Of a stretch of DNA of 64,000 nucleotides, positions 31,070 through 40,766 are shown piece by piece (position 1 is the first letter of the stretch; each line of letters begins with the position of its first letter). Position numbers and translations under genes: made by a program. The stretch spans positions 7,626,001 to 7,690,000 of the forward strand of contig NZ_CP107995.1 of the NCBI RefSeq assembly GCF_036116635.1, in the 5' to 3' direction. The notes beneath the pieces were generated by a model, which saw only the letters and a program-made list of their open reading frames with translations, searched no databases and was not told the DNA's origin. The stretch is from Amycolatopsis sp. NBC_00345. Its GTDB lineage: Bacteria > Actinomycetota > Actinomycetes > Mycobacteriales > Pseudonocardiaceae.

Positions 31070-32059
31070 TCACGACGGCAAGGTAGGCAAGGTCTCGGCA
31101 AGGCCGAACGCGGGGAACGCCGCGGTGCTGAAGGTGATTACCTCGGCGACCTTGCCATCCGAAATCCGTAGCGCATTGATCCCGAAAGCGCGGAAAACCC
31201 CGTCCACGCGAACGTAAGTGGCCAGCGCGGGCAGGCCGTTCGCGGAAATCGGCAGTACGCGGAACGGCGCGGCGTAGTCCCCGCGAAACGCCGGCTCCCA
31301 AGCCTTCTGCACCGTCGACAGGCCTGAATACCAGGTGGGCTCCGGTCCGGAGTGACCGCCGGCGCCCGACGCGTGACTGCAACGGACGTCTTCGCGCAGC
31401 AGTTCCGCGAAGGTCGCTTCGTCGTGCTCCACCAACGCCGTCATGTAGCGCGCGACGACAGCGCGTTCCGCTTCGCTCGCTTCGCCGGCCTGCCACTCCG
31501 TACGCCGTGCGGGCAGATGCTCCTTCAGCGCGGCGCGGCTGCGTTGAACGGTGCTGTTCACCGAAGCCGGCGTGGTCCCCAGCGCCGCCGCCGTCTCGCG
31601 CGCGGACCAGCCGAGCACGTCACGCAGCAGCAACGCCGCCCGTCCACGCGGCGAAAGGTGCTGGATCGCCGCCAGGAAAGCCAGCTCCACGGTCTCGCGC
31701 GCGACGACCACGGCGTCCGGCTCCAGCAGGCTGTCCGGGAACGGCTGCAGCCACGGCACCGCCACCGCCGGCCGCGGCGTGAGGTCCGAATCGCGCGTGG
31801 ACGGCAAGTCCAGCACCGGCAGCTCGCGCGGGTGCGCGTCGAGGAAGTCGAGGCACGCGTTCGTCGCGATGCGGTACAGCCACGCCCGCACGCTCGCGCG
31901 CCCCTCGTACGTCGAACGGCCGCGCCACGCGCGCAGCAGCGTCTCCTGGACCAGGTCCTCCGCCTCGTCGAACGAGCCGAGCATCCGGTAGCAGTGCACC
32001 CGCAGCTCCCGCCGGTGCGTCTCGATTTCCGTCGCGAAGTCCGTCATCGGTTCAACCAT
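31070..32059 (-). CDS. ECF sigma factor with C-terminal SnoaL/NTF2-like domain
   Basis: A 329-residue sigma-70 factor. Region 2: RVHCYRMLGSFDEAEDLVQE and SVRAWLYRIATNACLDFLDA. Region 4: AIQHLSPRGRAALLLRDVLG, WSARETAAALGTTPASVNST. Residues 200-329 are an NTF2/SnoaL-like domain, as in SigG/SigJ-type ECFs that use this tail instead of an anti-sigma factor. Initiation is at the ATG at 32059 or four codons in; AAGGGA is unusually close to the first. Target promoters are unknown. Confidence 0.85.
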   Translation of the reverse strand: MVEPMTDFATEIETHRRELRVHCYRMLGSFDEAEDLVQETLLRAWRGRSTYEGRASVRAWLYRIATNACLDFLDAHPRELPVLDLPSTRDSDLTPRPAVAVPWLQPFPDSLLEPDAVVVARETVELAFLAAIQHLSPRGRAALLLRDVLGWSARETAAALGTTPASVNSTVQRSRAALKEHLPARRTEWQAGEASEAERAVVARYMTALVEHDEATFAELLREDVRCSHASGAGGHSGPEPTWYSGLSTVQKAWEPAFRGDYAAPFRVLPISANGLPALATYVRVDGVFRAFGINALRISDGKVAEVITFSTAAFPAFGLAETLPTLPS

Positions 32060-32253
32060 GTCCCTTGTGACGGCGGTCCGCGCGAGAACTGAGCACAGCG
32101 CAGGTCAGCGGGGGTGTGGCGCAAGTTACCCGCATGTAAATAAGACGTCAGCGAGGGGGACGAAAGCGTCAGCGTGGTGTTCACGGCGCGGGCGGAACGC
32201 TGAGCCCGGCGGTCTGCTGGAGGAGTCCGAATGGCCCACTCACGGAGGTAACC

Positions 32254-33591
32254 GTGACGCTCAGCGAGCTACTGCCCAGCCTCGGTTGTGAGGCCGCCGA
32301 CCACCTCGAACCGGGGCTCTGGCCGCGGAGCACTTCCCTCGGCGAAGGCGGTGAGCTGATCTTCGCGGGCGCCCCGGTGAGCCACCTGGCCGCCCGGTTC
32401 GGCACCCCCGCGTACCTCCTCGACGAGGCGCAGGTGCGTGACACGGCCCGCGCCTACCGCCGTGCCCTGCCGGAGGCCGAAGTGGCCTTCGCGAGCAAGG
32501 CGCTGTGCACCCGGGCCGTGCTGCGCTGGGTCGCCGAAGAGGGCCTGTCGCTCGACACGTGCTCCGCGGGTGAGATCGCCGTCGCACGTTCGATCGGCTT
32601 CCCCGCCGATCGGATCCTGTTGCACGGCAACGCGAAGACGCCCGAAGACCTCAAGGCCGCGCTCGAGTACGGCGTCCGCCGCATCGTGCTCGACTCGCTC
32701 GACGAGGTCGAGCAGCTCGGCGCGCTCGCGCACGGCGCGCAGCAGGTGATGATCCGCGTGACGCCCGGCGTCACCGGAGACACGCACGCCGCCATCACCA
32801 CCGGCACCGAGGGCCAGAAGTTCGGCTTCTCGCTGCGCGAAGACGTCCAGGACAACGTGGACCGCGCCGTCGCCGCCGTGCTCGCGCAGCCCGGGCTGCG
32901 GCTGGTCGGCCTGCACTGCCACATCGGCTCGCAGGTCACGCGGGTGGACCGGTACGAGGAGGCCGCGCGGCGGATGGTCGAGGTGCTCGTGCGCATCCGC
33001 GACACCTACGGCGTCACCCTGCGCGAGCTGGACCTGGGCGGCGGGCACGCCGTGCCGTACCTCGACCGCGAGGCGGCGTTCGACCTCGAGGGCTACGCGC
33101 GGCGGCTCCGGGTCGCGCTGGGGTATGAGTGCTCGTCGCACGGATTTCCCTTGCCCCGCTTGACGATCGAGCCTGGCCGCGCGATCGTCGGGCCGTCCGG
33201 GATCACGGTGTACCGGGTGTGCGCGGTCAAGCGCGGCAGCCGCACGTTCGTCGCCGTCGACGGCGGCATGAGCGACAACGCGCGCCCCGCGCTGTACGGC
33301 GCGCGCTACACCGCCCGGCTCGTCGGACGGCACACGAAGGCGGCGCGGCAGCCGGTGACCGTCGTCGGACGGCACTGCGAGTCCGGCGACGTGCTGGCCT
33401 CCGACGTCTGCCTGCCCGGCGACATCCACGCGGGCGACCTGCTGGCCGTGCCGTGCACCGGCGCGTACCACCACTCGATGGCCTCGAACTACAACCTCGT
33501 GGGCCGCCCGCCGCTGGTCGGCGTCCGCGACGGCCTCGCGACGCTGCTGGTCCCGCGTGAGACCGAGGAAGACCTGCTCCGGCGCTGCTGA
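32254..33591 (+). CDS. lysA: Diaminopimelate decarboxylase-like PLP enzyme
   Basis: A 445-residue fold-type III decarboxylase. PLP-binding Lys82 lies in VAFASKALC; further signatures are LSLDTCSAGEIAVA, ILLHGNAKTPEDL, KFGFSLRED, GLHCHIGSQV, LDLGGGHAVPY, EPGRAIVG and HCESGDVLASDV with the substrate Cys, ending in GAYHHSMASNYN. The final step of lysine synthesis, meso-DAP to lysine, is likely, but lysine genes are absent, and with a divergent amino acid permease a related amino acid is possible. The GTG at 32254 follows GGAGG. Confidence 0.8.
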   Translation: MTLSELLPSLGCEAADHLEPGLWPRSTSLGEGGELIFAGAPVSHLAARFGTPAYLLDEAQVRDTARAYRRALPEAEVAFASKALCTRAVLRWVAEEGLSLDTCSAGEIAVARSIGFPADRILLHGNAKTPEDLKAALEYGVRRIVLDSLDEVEQLGALAHGAQQVMIRVTPGVTGDTHAAITTGTEGQKFGFSLREDVQDNVDRAVAAVLAQPGLRLVGLHCHIGSQVTRVDRYEEAARRMVEVLVRIRDTYGVTLRELDLGGGHAVPYLDREAAFDLEGYARRLRVALGYECSSHGFPLPRLTIEPGRAIVGPSGITVYRVCAVKRGSRTFVAVDGGMSDNARPALYGARYTARLVGRHTKAARQPVTVVGRHCESGDVLASDVCLPGDIHAGDLLAVPCTGAYHHSMASNYNLVGRPPLVGVRDGLATLLVPRETEEDLLRRC

Positions 33592-35117
33592 GCCTCGATG
33601 ACGTCGCCGCCGCGCGGTACCGAACCGCGCGGCAGGCGGCGGCCGGCGAAGAACTCGCGGCACCAGTGGCGCACGGCGAACATGAGCGGGAACCCGATCA
33701 CGATCGACACCACGCCGATCACCGCGACGCCGCCGATGCCGAAAACCGTGGTCTCGCCGGCGTCCGGCTTCGCGTACTCGCGCACCGCGAGCACCAGCAC
33801 GGCCAGGAAGAACAGACCGCCGACGAGCGGAAGCAACCCGCGTAAGAAAAAGTTACGCACGCTCGTCAGCAGCGTTCGGCGGAACACCCAGACACAGGCG
33901 AGCGCCGTCATCGTGTACTCGATCGCGATCGTGAGCCCGACAGCGTCCACGGAGTCCGACAGCACGTTGTCGCTCCACACCGCCAGCAGCGCGTACAGCG
34001 CGAGCGACACCAGCCCGAACGTCCAGGTCGACACCGTCGGCGTCTGGTACTTCGGGTGCACGCGGCCGAACACCTTCGGCAGCGCACCGTGGGTCGCCAT
34101 CGACAGGGTGGTGCGCGCGGCGGGCATGATCGTCGCCTGGCTGGTCGCGGCGCCGCTGGTGAGCACCGAGACGATCAGCAGCAGCCCGAACACCCGGCCC
34201 AGCCCGGACGAGCCGAACACCGCGCCGCCGAGGCCGGCCAGCACGTCACCGGAGTTGGCCTCGTTGCCCAGCCCGATGCCGTTCTCGCCGGCACCGGCGA
34301 AGGCGAGCGCGGCGACCGTGACGAGCAGGTAGTTCAGCACCAGCAGCACGGTCGACAGCACGGCGGCGCGGCCCGGCGCGTGCCGCGGGTCCGTGGACTC
34401 CTCGTTCACCGACAGCGAGCTTTCCCAGCCCCAGTAGATGAACACGGCCAGCAGCACGGCGGACACGGCCGTCCCGACGCTCACGCCGCTCGGCCACAGC
34501 CAGCTCCACTGCGGCAGGTTCGCCTGCGCTCCCGCGCTGCCGCCGTACACGCGTCCGAGCGCGACCACGGAGAACACGACCAGGACGGCCAGCTCGATGC
34601 CGAGCAGGATCCACTGCACCCGCGCGGACACCTCGATGCCGCGGTAACAGAGCCAGCACAGCCCGAGCAGCCACACGCCGCCGATCGCGGTCGTCACGGC
34701 GCGGTTGCCCGCGAGGCCGTCGGCGCCGAAGAGCAGCAGCGTGTAACGGCCGGTGAGCGCCGACTGGCTGCTCATCACCAGCAACTGCGCGACGGTGACC
34801 ACCCAGCCCGTCATCCAGCCGGCGCGGCTGCCGAACGCGCGCGTCGCCCAGGTGAAGTTGGTGCCGCAGTCCGGCTCCGCGGCGTTCAGTTCGCGGAACG
34901 CGAAAGCCACGAAAAGCACCGGGACGAACGAAAGCAGGATGAACGCGGCGGCCTTGAAACCGGTGCCCGCGAGCACGATGAAGCCGAGTGTCGCAGCAAT
35001 GGAATATGCGGGCGCCGTCGACGACATCCCGATCACCATCGACGACACCATGCCGAGCGCGCCGCCGCGGAGCCCCTTGGCCTGGACCGTGGGAGCGGAC
35101 GCGACGGCTTCGGACAT
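33489..35117 (-). CDS. APC-superfamily amino acid permease
   Basis: A 542-residue transporter with about 12 helices. The start ATG at 35117 has AAGGAG upstream. Signatures are GGALGMVSSMVIGMSSTAPA, AFRELNAAEPDCGTNFTWAT, GWMTGWVVTVAQLLVMSSQS and FIYWGWESSLSVNEESTDPR. A charged C-terminal tail runs antisense through the last 103 bp of the lysA-like gene. Such permeases import or exchange amino acids or amines with protons. The divergent Lrp-type regulator probably controls it. The extended tail is open but may be longer than the functional protein. Confidence 0.85.
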   Translation of the reverse strand: MSEAVASAPTVQAKGLRGGALGMVSSMVIGMSSTAPAYSIAATLGFIVLAGTGFKAAAFILLSFVPVLFVAFAFRELNAAEPDCGTNFTWATRAFGSRAGWMTGWVVTVAQLLVMSSQSALTGRYTLLLFGADGLAGNRAVTTAIGGVWLLGLCWLCYRGIEVSARVQWILLGIELAVLVVFSVVALGRVYGGSAGAQANLPQWSWLWPSGVSVGTAVSAVLLAVFIYWGWESSLSVNEESTDPRHAPGRAAVLSTVLLVLNYLLVTVAALAFAGAGENGIGLGNEANSGDVLAGLGGAVFGSSGLGRVFGLLLIVSVLTSGAATSQATIMPAARTTLSMATHGALPKVFGRVHPKYQTPTVSTWTFGLVSLALYALLAVWSDNVLSDSVDAVGLTIAIEYTMTALACVWVFRRTLLTSVRNFFLRGLLPLVGGLFFLAVLVLAVREYAKPDAGETTVFGIGGVAVIGVVSIVIGFPLMFAVRHWCREFFAGRRLPRGSVPRGGDVIEAQQRRSRSSSVSRGTSSVARPSRTPTSGGRPTRL

Positions 35118-35376
35118 GACTGTTTCTCCTTCTCGGGGTGGGTTTTCCGGGGGTGGGCACTGCGCCGACGGGCCGGCAGACGTTACCCGGACCCCCCGGC
35201 GCGACGGCAGCCGCTGTGCGCGGACGCACACAGCGGGCTCGGCCGTACGCACGTGAAAGTTCACCGGAGCAGCGGCTTGACCGCGGTTTCGGTCCGAACA
35301 GCCCTCCTGCTCGGACGCTATGGCCGATACGCTGCGCACTTAAGGAATCACATGCCGAAACACAGGGAGGGACGGC

Positions 35377-35874
35377 ATGGGTGACGAAAACCGCACGAAG
35401 GTCGATGACCAGCGTGCGCCGAAGGCGTTGGACGGCACCGACAGAACTTTGATCGCCTTGCTCCAGCATGACGGGAGGGCGTCGTTCACGGCGCTGGCCA
35501 AGGCGGTCGGGCTCTCGGAGGGCGCCGTGCGACAACGCGTCCAACGGCTGCTGCGCGACGACATGATGCAGATAGTCGCGGTGACGGCGCCGGAGAACGT
35601 GGACCTGACCCGCCAAGCGATGATCGGCATCACCGTGAACGGCGACCCCCGCGAAATCGCGACGCGGCTGTCGGATCTGGCCCACGTCCACCAGGTGGTG
35701 CTCTGCGCCGGCCGCTTCGACCTGCTGGCCGAACTGATCTGCCGCGACGACGAGCACCTGCTCGAAGTACTGGGCGAGGAGGTCCGGCCCATCCCCGGCG
35801 TGACGGGGACGGAGCTGTTCGTCTATCTGAAGCTGGCGAAGCAGAACTACGCGTGGGGGAAGCTGACGGCGTGA
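35377..35874 (+). CDS. Lrp/AsnC-family transcriptional regulator
   Basis: A 165-residue regulator. The N-terminal HTH is LDGTDRTLIALLQHDGRASF then TALAKAVGLSEGAVRQRVQR; the C-terminal RAM ligand domain includes MIGITVNGDPREIATRLSDL and VLCAGRFDLLAELICRDDEH. The ATG at 35377 is preceded by GGGAGGG. It is divergent from the amino acid permease with 259 bp between them, which includes a CCGCTGTG/CACAGCGG inverted repeat near 35211; local control in response to an amino acid is likely. Confidence 0.9.
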   Translation: MGDENRTKVDDQRAPKALDGTDRTLIALLQHDGRASFTALAKAVGLSEGAVRQRVQRLLRDDMMQIVAVTAPENVDLTRQAMIGITVNGDPREIATRLSDLAHVHQVVLCAGRFDLLAELICRDDEHLLEVLGEEVRPIPGVTGTELFVYLKLAKQNYAWGKLTA

Positions 35875-36024
35875 TTTCGTCTCGGAGGCCGCCTAGGTCG
35901 GTGGCCTCCGAGGCTTCGTGCTGTGGCTCGGGTGTCAGGGCGGTGGCTCAGGGGTTCGGGCGCGGGTGCTCGCGAGGTCGGGTTGGCCGGTGTTTCTGGG
36001 AGCGCTCCCGGAGCAGCCCCGCGG

Positions 36025-36597
36025 TCAATCGCGCAAGGCGGCCTGGTCCCGCCGAATCCGATACGGGATCAGTCCCCAGAGCGTCCCGAACAGCAGCAAC
36101 GTGAGCACCGCGACGACCGTCATCGCGACCAGTCCGTAGACGACTTCCGCGATGAGCGCGACCGTCACCGTGATCGCCGCGGCGAGGCAAGCCAGCCCAA
36201 CCAGCACGAACCGATTGCCGACGTGCAGGATCTCTTCGCGCCGGCCGGTCCGGAACAGCACCCGGTGCCACGCCGCGGGGGCGGTCAGCAGCGCCGTCGC
36301 CGCCACCGTGAGCAGAACGGCGCACAGGTGCAGCGCCTTTTCGAGCTCGCTCGCGTTATGGAACCGATCCGTGAACACCACCGCCAGCAGGAACCCGAAC
36401 AGGATCTGCACCCCGGCCTGCGCCACGCGCAGCTCCTGGAGCAACTCGCCGATGTTGCGCTGCAGCTTCTGGTTGCGGGTCTCGCCGGTGTTCTCGGCGT
36501 CGATGTCCGCGTTCTCCGCCTCCACGCGCCGGGCATCATCGGGCCCCGCACCCACCTGGCCCTCGGTGGTGCGCTCGCGATCCTCAGCGTCGGTCAT
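36025..36597 (-). CDS. DUF6328 membrane protein
   Basis: A 190-residue membrane protein. The ATG at 36597 follows GGAGA. A charged N-terminus (residues 1-55, ending QKLQRNIGELLQELRVAQAG) precedes four helices: VQILFGFLLAVVFTDRF, ALHLCAVLLTVAATALLTA, LVGLACLAAAITVTVALIAE and VAMTVVAVLTLLLFGTLWGL. RNIGELLQELRVAQAGVQIL is the DUF6328 signature as I remember it. Function unknown. Confidence 0.7.
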   Translation of the reverse strand: MTDAEDRERTTEGQVGAGPDDARRVEAENADIDAENTGETRNQKLQRNIGELLQELRVAQAGVQILFGFLLAVVFTDRFHNASELEKALHLCAVLLTVAATALLTAPAAWHRVLFRTGRREEILHVGNRFVLVGLACLAAAITVTVALIAEVVYGLVAMTVVAVLTLLLFGTLWGLIPYRIRRDQAALRD

Positions 36598-36796
36598 CCG
36601 CAGTCTCCAGCACTCGTGCCCACTTCGCGCCACGACACCGAGGAAACACTAGGCGGCCCACACCACCGGCCGCGACTCCAACGACGGGTCCGGCACCAAT
36701 GGCAGCGGCAACCGGCCCCATCCCGGCACCAACCGCATCAAGTCCACAATGGACAATCCGCCCGCTAGTCCAGCTCCGTGCCGGCCCCGCGAACGG

Positions 36797-38845
36797 CTAA
36801 CGCGACGCCACGAGCCGCGCGTAACGCGCGCCCGCGACCATCAGCACCAGCCCGGCGCCGAGGAACGCGGCGACGCGCGCGAGGCCGTCCAGCGCGGCCA
36901 GGTCGAACAGCACGAGCTTCAGCACGGCGGCCCCGACCAGCACCAGCCCGACCACGCGCAGCGCGACGGCGTCGATACCGCGCAGGAGCAGGACAAGGGC
37001 GGTGACCGTCCAGGACACGGTGATCAGCGCGTGGCCGGTCAGGAACCCGGACCGGCTCGGGATCACCAGCAGCGACGCGCAGAGCACCACACCGGCGGCG
37101 CCGTGCAGCGCGGCCAGTCCCGCGGGCAGCCAGGTCACGATTTTGGCGGGTTTCAGCACCTCCAGCCGGACCGCGGCCCACGGCAGCGCGACCGCCACGG
37201 CCAGCAGCAGGACGGCGGCGGCAAGGCCGGTCAGCAGGTCCGCCGTGGTGCGCGCGTGGGCGACGATCAGCAGCGCCGGCGTGACGTCCGTGACGAGCGC
37301 GACCAGCCAGCCGATCACCGCGAACGCGAGCGCGCCGCCGAGCACGAACCGATTGCGCGTCCACCGCGCGGCGAAGGCGAGCACAACGGCCTCCCCGAGC
37401 AGGACCGCGCCGCCGTCGAACTGCGTGACGGTGGCCTGCAGCGCGGCGACGAGGCCGGCGATCACCACGACGTTGCCGGAATTCCCCCGCACGAGGAGCC
37501 CAGTCGCGACCAGCACCACGGCCGCGCCACCCGCCAGAAGGGCCGACTGGGTCTTCGGCAACAGCGCGGCGGCGACCAGAACGGGCAGGACGGCGGACGC
37601 GAGCACGGCCATCGCCGCCGGGTCATTTTCCTTACGCCGCAACATAATCAGCGCAAGTGCGGCGCTCACGACGCCTGCGGCCACGGCGACCGGGACGTTC
37701 TGCGTGTGCAGCGCGCTGCCGATCACCGACGTTGTCAAGGGCGGCAATGCCGCGGCGAGCGAAAGGGCCCACCACTCACGCCGGAACTGGACAGGCGCCG
37801 TCGCGATCTGGAGCATGAGCAGGAACGTCACCAGCTCCGGTGTGAACCCCCACGTGATCAGGGGCGCGCACACCCCGCACCCGACCACGACCGCACTGGC
37901 GAGCAGAGAGGAGTCCCATTTGACGGCAAGGAGCAGGCCGCCGACCGCGATGACGAGTCCGGCGCCGAGTCCCGCTGGGACGGGCAGGAAGTCGTAGAGC
38001 GAGGTCGCGGCGACGGCGTCGAGGTAGAGCGTCGCGATGCCGGTCGCGGCAAGGGCGAACGCGCCCGTGCGCGCGGCGGGTTTGCGGTGCAGCCACGCGC
38101 CTGCCCCGACGAGCGCGGCCCCGAACGCCGCCCCGACAAGCACCCGCGGCAACGGCCCGAGCCACCCCCGCTGCACGGCGAGCACCAGCAGCAGCACCAC
38201 GCCCAGCAGGGTGACCGCACCGCCGACCCACGCGAGCACCCGCGCCCCGGCGCCTTCCTTCCGCAACCGTTCCGCCAACGTCGGCGGCGGCACGTAGGGC
38301 TGCTGCGGCGGCATCGCGAAGTACTGCGGCATGGGCTGGGCGTACTGGGGTTGCGGGGGCGCCGGATGGGGCATGCCGTGGCCGTGGGGTTGCGTGCCGG
38401 GGTAGGGATACGGGTAGGCGGTGCCGTAAGCGGGCGTGGACGGCGCGGCCGACGGCGCGAACAGCCCCGGCGCGCCGAACCGCGGATCCCCTTGCGCAGC
38501 AACCGGATCCTGCGGCTGCGTGCGGGGATCGCCCGGCACGGTGGGCGATCCCGGCGGCAGCGTGCTCGGGTCGCTTTGGCCCACGGCCGGGTCCTGCGGC
38601 ATGTTCGGATTCCCTTGCGCGGCCGCCGATTCCGGCGGACGAACACGCGGGTCGCCTGTAGCCGCCGACGGCGTCTGCGGAACCCCCTCCGCCTGGAAAC
38701 CCGACGTCGACAGGCCAGGCGACGGCTCCGCAGCGGTGACCGCGACCTCAACGCCGCGCAGCTCGGCCCCGACCACTGCCAGGCGCCGGCCGAGGTCGTT
38801 GATCTCGTCGGCCAGGCGGTGGAGGGTTTCGCCTTCGGTAGTCAT
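36797..38845 (-). CDS. DUF2339 polytopic membrane protein
   Basis: A 682-residue protein. Residues 1-35 are a coiled coil (TLHRLADEINDLGRRLAVVG). Residues 40-180 are a Pro/Gln/Gly-rich low-complexity cytosolic region (PQPQYAQPMPQYFAMPPQQP). Then follow about eighteen hydrophobic segments rich in Ala, Val, Gly and Leu to the end, the hallmark of DUF2339. Function unknown. The start is taken at MTTEGE (38845); two earlier Mets lack ribosome-binding sites. Confidence 0.85.
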   Translation of the reverse strand: MTTEGETLHRLADEINDLGRRLAVVGAELRGVEVAVTAAEPSPGLSTSGFQAEGVPQTPSAATGDPRVRPPESAAAQGNPNMPQDPAVGQSDPSTLPPGSPTVPGDPRTQPQDPVAAQGDPRFGAPGLFAPSAAPSTPAYGTAYPYPYPGTQPHGHGMPHPAPPQPQYAQPMPQYFAMPPQQPYVPPPTLAERLRKEGAGARVLAWVGGAVTLLGVVLLLVLAVQRGWLGPLPRVLVGAAFGAALVGAGAWLHRKPAARTGAFALAATGIATLYLDAVAATSLYDFLPVPAGLGAGLVIAVGGLLLAVKWDSSLLASAVVVGCGVCAPLITWGFTPELVTFLLMLQIATAPVQFRREWWALSLAAALPPLTTSVIGSALHTQNVPVAVAAGVVSAALALIMLRRKENDPAAMAVLASAVLPVLVAAALLPKTQSALLAGGAAVVLVATGLLVRGNSGNVVVIAGLVAALQATVTQFDGGAVLLGEAVVLAFAARWTRNRFVLGGALAFAVIGWLVALVTDVTPALLIVAHARTTADLLTGLAAAVLLLAVAVALPWAAVRLEVLKPAKIVTWLPAGLAALHGAAGVVLCASLLVIPSRSGFLTGHALITVSWTVTALVLLLRGIDAVALRVVGLVLVGAAVLKLVLFDLAALDGLARVAAFLGAGLVLMVAGARYARLVASR

Positions 38846-38970
38846 GCGGTCAGATTCGGGCATAAGGGCCGTTGATCGGATCCGTAGCACTACTCAACCC
38901 CGGACACGGGACGGTTGCGATCCCTCTCGACCGCGCCTTTCGAGCCGATCGACGACGTCGACCGGGCCGG

Positions 38971-39942
38971 TCAGCCCGCGGTGGCGGCCTGCGCGAGCAC
39001 CTCGTCCATGGTCGCCATGATCGAGACGGTCTCGTCCAGCGGCATGAGCGGGCTCTCGGTCTCGCCGGCGCGCAGGCGCAGCGCGACCTCGTCCGCCTCG
39101 TGGCGCAGGCCGCGGCCCTCGTCGGCGTACTCGAACCGGGTCCGGTCGCCGCTCCGCGGGATCAGCGTGAACGACGTGGGGGCGTAGAAAGCGCCCTCGA
39201 TCTCGATGCGAGCGTCGGTGCCCACGATCGTCGCCGTGGTGGGGCCGACCGCGCGCAGCGTGCAGCTGAGCACCGCCTGCGCGCCGCTCGCGTGGCCGAG
39301 CAGCATCGACGTCTGCGCGTCCACACCGGTGAACGCCGGGTCGGACAGACTGACCACGCGGTTCGGCGCGCCGAGGACCATCGACGCGAACGACACCGGG
39401 TAGATGCCGAGGTCAAGCAGCGCGCCGCCGCCCAGCTCCGGGGCGAACAGCCGGAACGCGGGATCTTCGGCGAACCACTGTCCGTGGTCCGCGATGACCG
39501 TGACGACGTCGCCGAGCTCCCCCAGCAGCTCTCGGATGCGCCGGACGTGCGGCAGGAAACGCGTCCACATCGCCTCCATCAGGAAGAGCCCCCGCTCCCG
39601 CGCGACCGCGACCAGCTCGCGGGCCTCCGCGGCGTTCATCGTGAACGGCTTCTCCACCAGCACCGGTTTGCCCGCCTCGAGCGCCAGCAGGGCGTTGGCG
39701 TGGTGCATGGGGTGCGGGGTGGCGACGTAGACGACGTCGATGTCCGGATCGTTCGCCAGGTCCTCGTAACTGCCGTGCCGCGTGGTGATGCCGAGGCGGT
39801 CCGCGAACCGGTCGGCACCGTCCCGACTCCGCGAGCCGACGGCCGCGACCGTGCCGGAGTCCGTGAGCCTGAGATCTTCGGCGAAGGACCCGGCGATGCC
39901 CCCCGTGCCCATGATCCCCCACCGCACCGGCTTCTCGACCAC
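38971..39942 (-). CDS. Gfo/Idh/MocA-family oxidoreductase
   Basis: A 323-residue NAD(P)-dependent dehydrogenase. The N-terminal Rossmann fold WGIMGTGGIAGSFAEDLRLT, DVVYVATPHPMHHANALLAL and KPVLVEKPFTMNAAEARELV (EKP motif) are followed by the C-terminal alpha/beta domain with AGGGALLDLGIYPVSFASM-type DIGIY segment (here LDLGIYPVSFA). Substrates are usually sugars or polyols. Start GTG at 39942 is preceded by AGGAG. It is monocistronic. Confidence 0.85.
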   Translation of the reverse strand: MVEKPVRWGIMGTGGIAGSFAEDLRLTDSGTVAAVGSRSRDGADRFADRLGITTRHGSYEDLANDPDIDVVYVATPHPMHHANALLALEAGKPVLVEKPFTMNAAEARELVAVARERGLFLMEAMWTRFLPHVRRIRELLGELGDVVTVIADHGQWFAEDPAFRLFAPELGGGALLDLGIYPVSFASMVLGAPNRVVSLSDPAFTGVDAQTSMLLGHASGAQAVLSCTLRAVGPTTATIVGTDARIEIEGAFYAPTSFTLIPRSGDRTRFEYADEGRGLRHEADEVALRLRAGETESPLMPLDETVSIMATMDEVLAQAATAG

Positions 39943-40087
39943 GTCGCACTCCTCGATTCTCGGGCTGTGTCATGCCCATCATGCCGTGGAACGAAGCCGT
40001 GAGCCTTCGACGCAGATGCCAGGCAAGCCCGGCCCACGGGCCCATACCCCGATCGATACGCACGGCACCAAAAGCGACAATGACGAT

Positions 40088-40723
40088 ATGAACGCCCAGT
40101 TCCCGCAAGGACTCCCCCCGCACGGCGGCCCGGTCCCCAACCCACCGAAACGAGGACTCGGCACCGGCTGGATCGTCACGATCGTGGCCGGCAGCCTGGT
40201 CGCCGTGCTCGTCACGGTCCTCGTGATCGGCTGGGCGATCGGCGCATTCGCCTTTCTGGGCGGCGGTGTCAGCAGTTTCGCCAAAATCGAAGGCAAGTAC
40301 GGGGCTGCACCGCTGCCAAGCTGCGAGGAAGTCGCGGGCCGGGTCGGGAACCTGCCGCGCAACAGTTCCGACACCAAGCTCGAGGGCAGCAAAGGCTGGC
40401 TGTGCACCTTCACCAACTCGGGGGAAGGCTTGACGGTCAACCTCGACCTGGAAGTGAACAACGTGCAGCGCCAGCGCGACAAATTCGACGTCTCCACGTC
40501 ATCGGGCGCGTCCGTGCTGGACCCAACAGTGCGGCTGGGCGAAAAAGCAGCATGGGGACTGGTCCCCACCGGATCGAACTGCAAGCTGACCGTCCTGGAC
40601 AGCAACGCAACGCTCGACATCGGCCTCGACGACTGGAACGCGGCGAGCGACGATCTGACGACTTGCAAGATCCGGGTCCTAGCCATAGCGCAGACTTTCT
40701 ACGATTCGATCCAGCCTCGGTGA
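40088..40723 (+). CDS. Membrane-anchored extracytoplasmic protein, unknown function
   Basis: A 211-residue protein with a short Pro-rich cytosolic head (QGLPPHGGPVPNPPKRG), one membrane helix (GWIVTIVAGSLVAVLVTVLV) and a soluble extracytoplasmic domain with four Cys likely to form disulphides (PSCEE, WLCTF, NCKLT, TTCKI). The layout resembles DUF3558-like or similar actinobacterial surface proteins. An AGCGACAATG element precedes the ATG by five bases, suggesting leaderless initiation. Confidence 0.65.
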   Translation: MNAQFPQGLPPHGGPVPNPPKRGLGTGWIVTIVAGSLVAVLVTVLVIGWAIGAFAFLGGGVSSFAKIEGKYGAAPLPSCEEVAGRVGNLPRNSSDTKLEGSKGWLCTFTNSGEGLTVNLDLEVNNVQRQRDKFDVSTSSGASVLDPTVRLGEKAAWGLVPTGSNCKLTVLDSNATLDIGLDDWNAASDDLTTCKIRVLAIAQTFYDSIQPR

Positions 40724-40766
40724 GCCCCTGGTCGACGTGGTCGCCGCCACAAGCGACAATGGAGAC

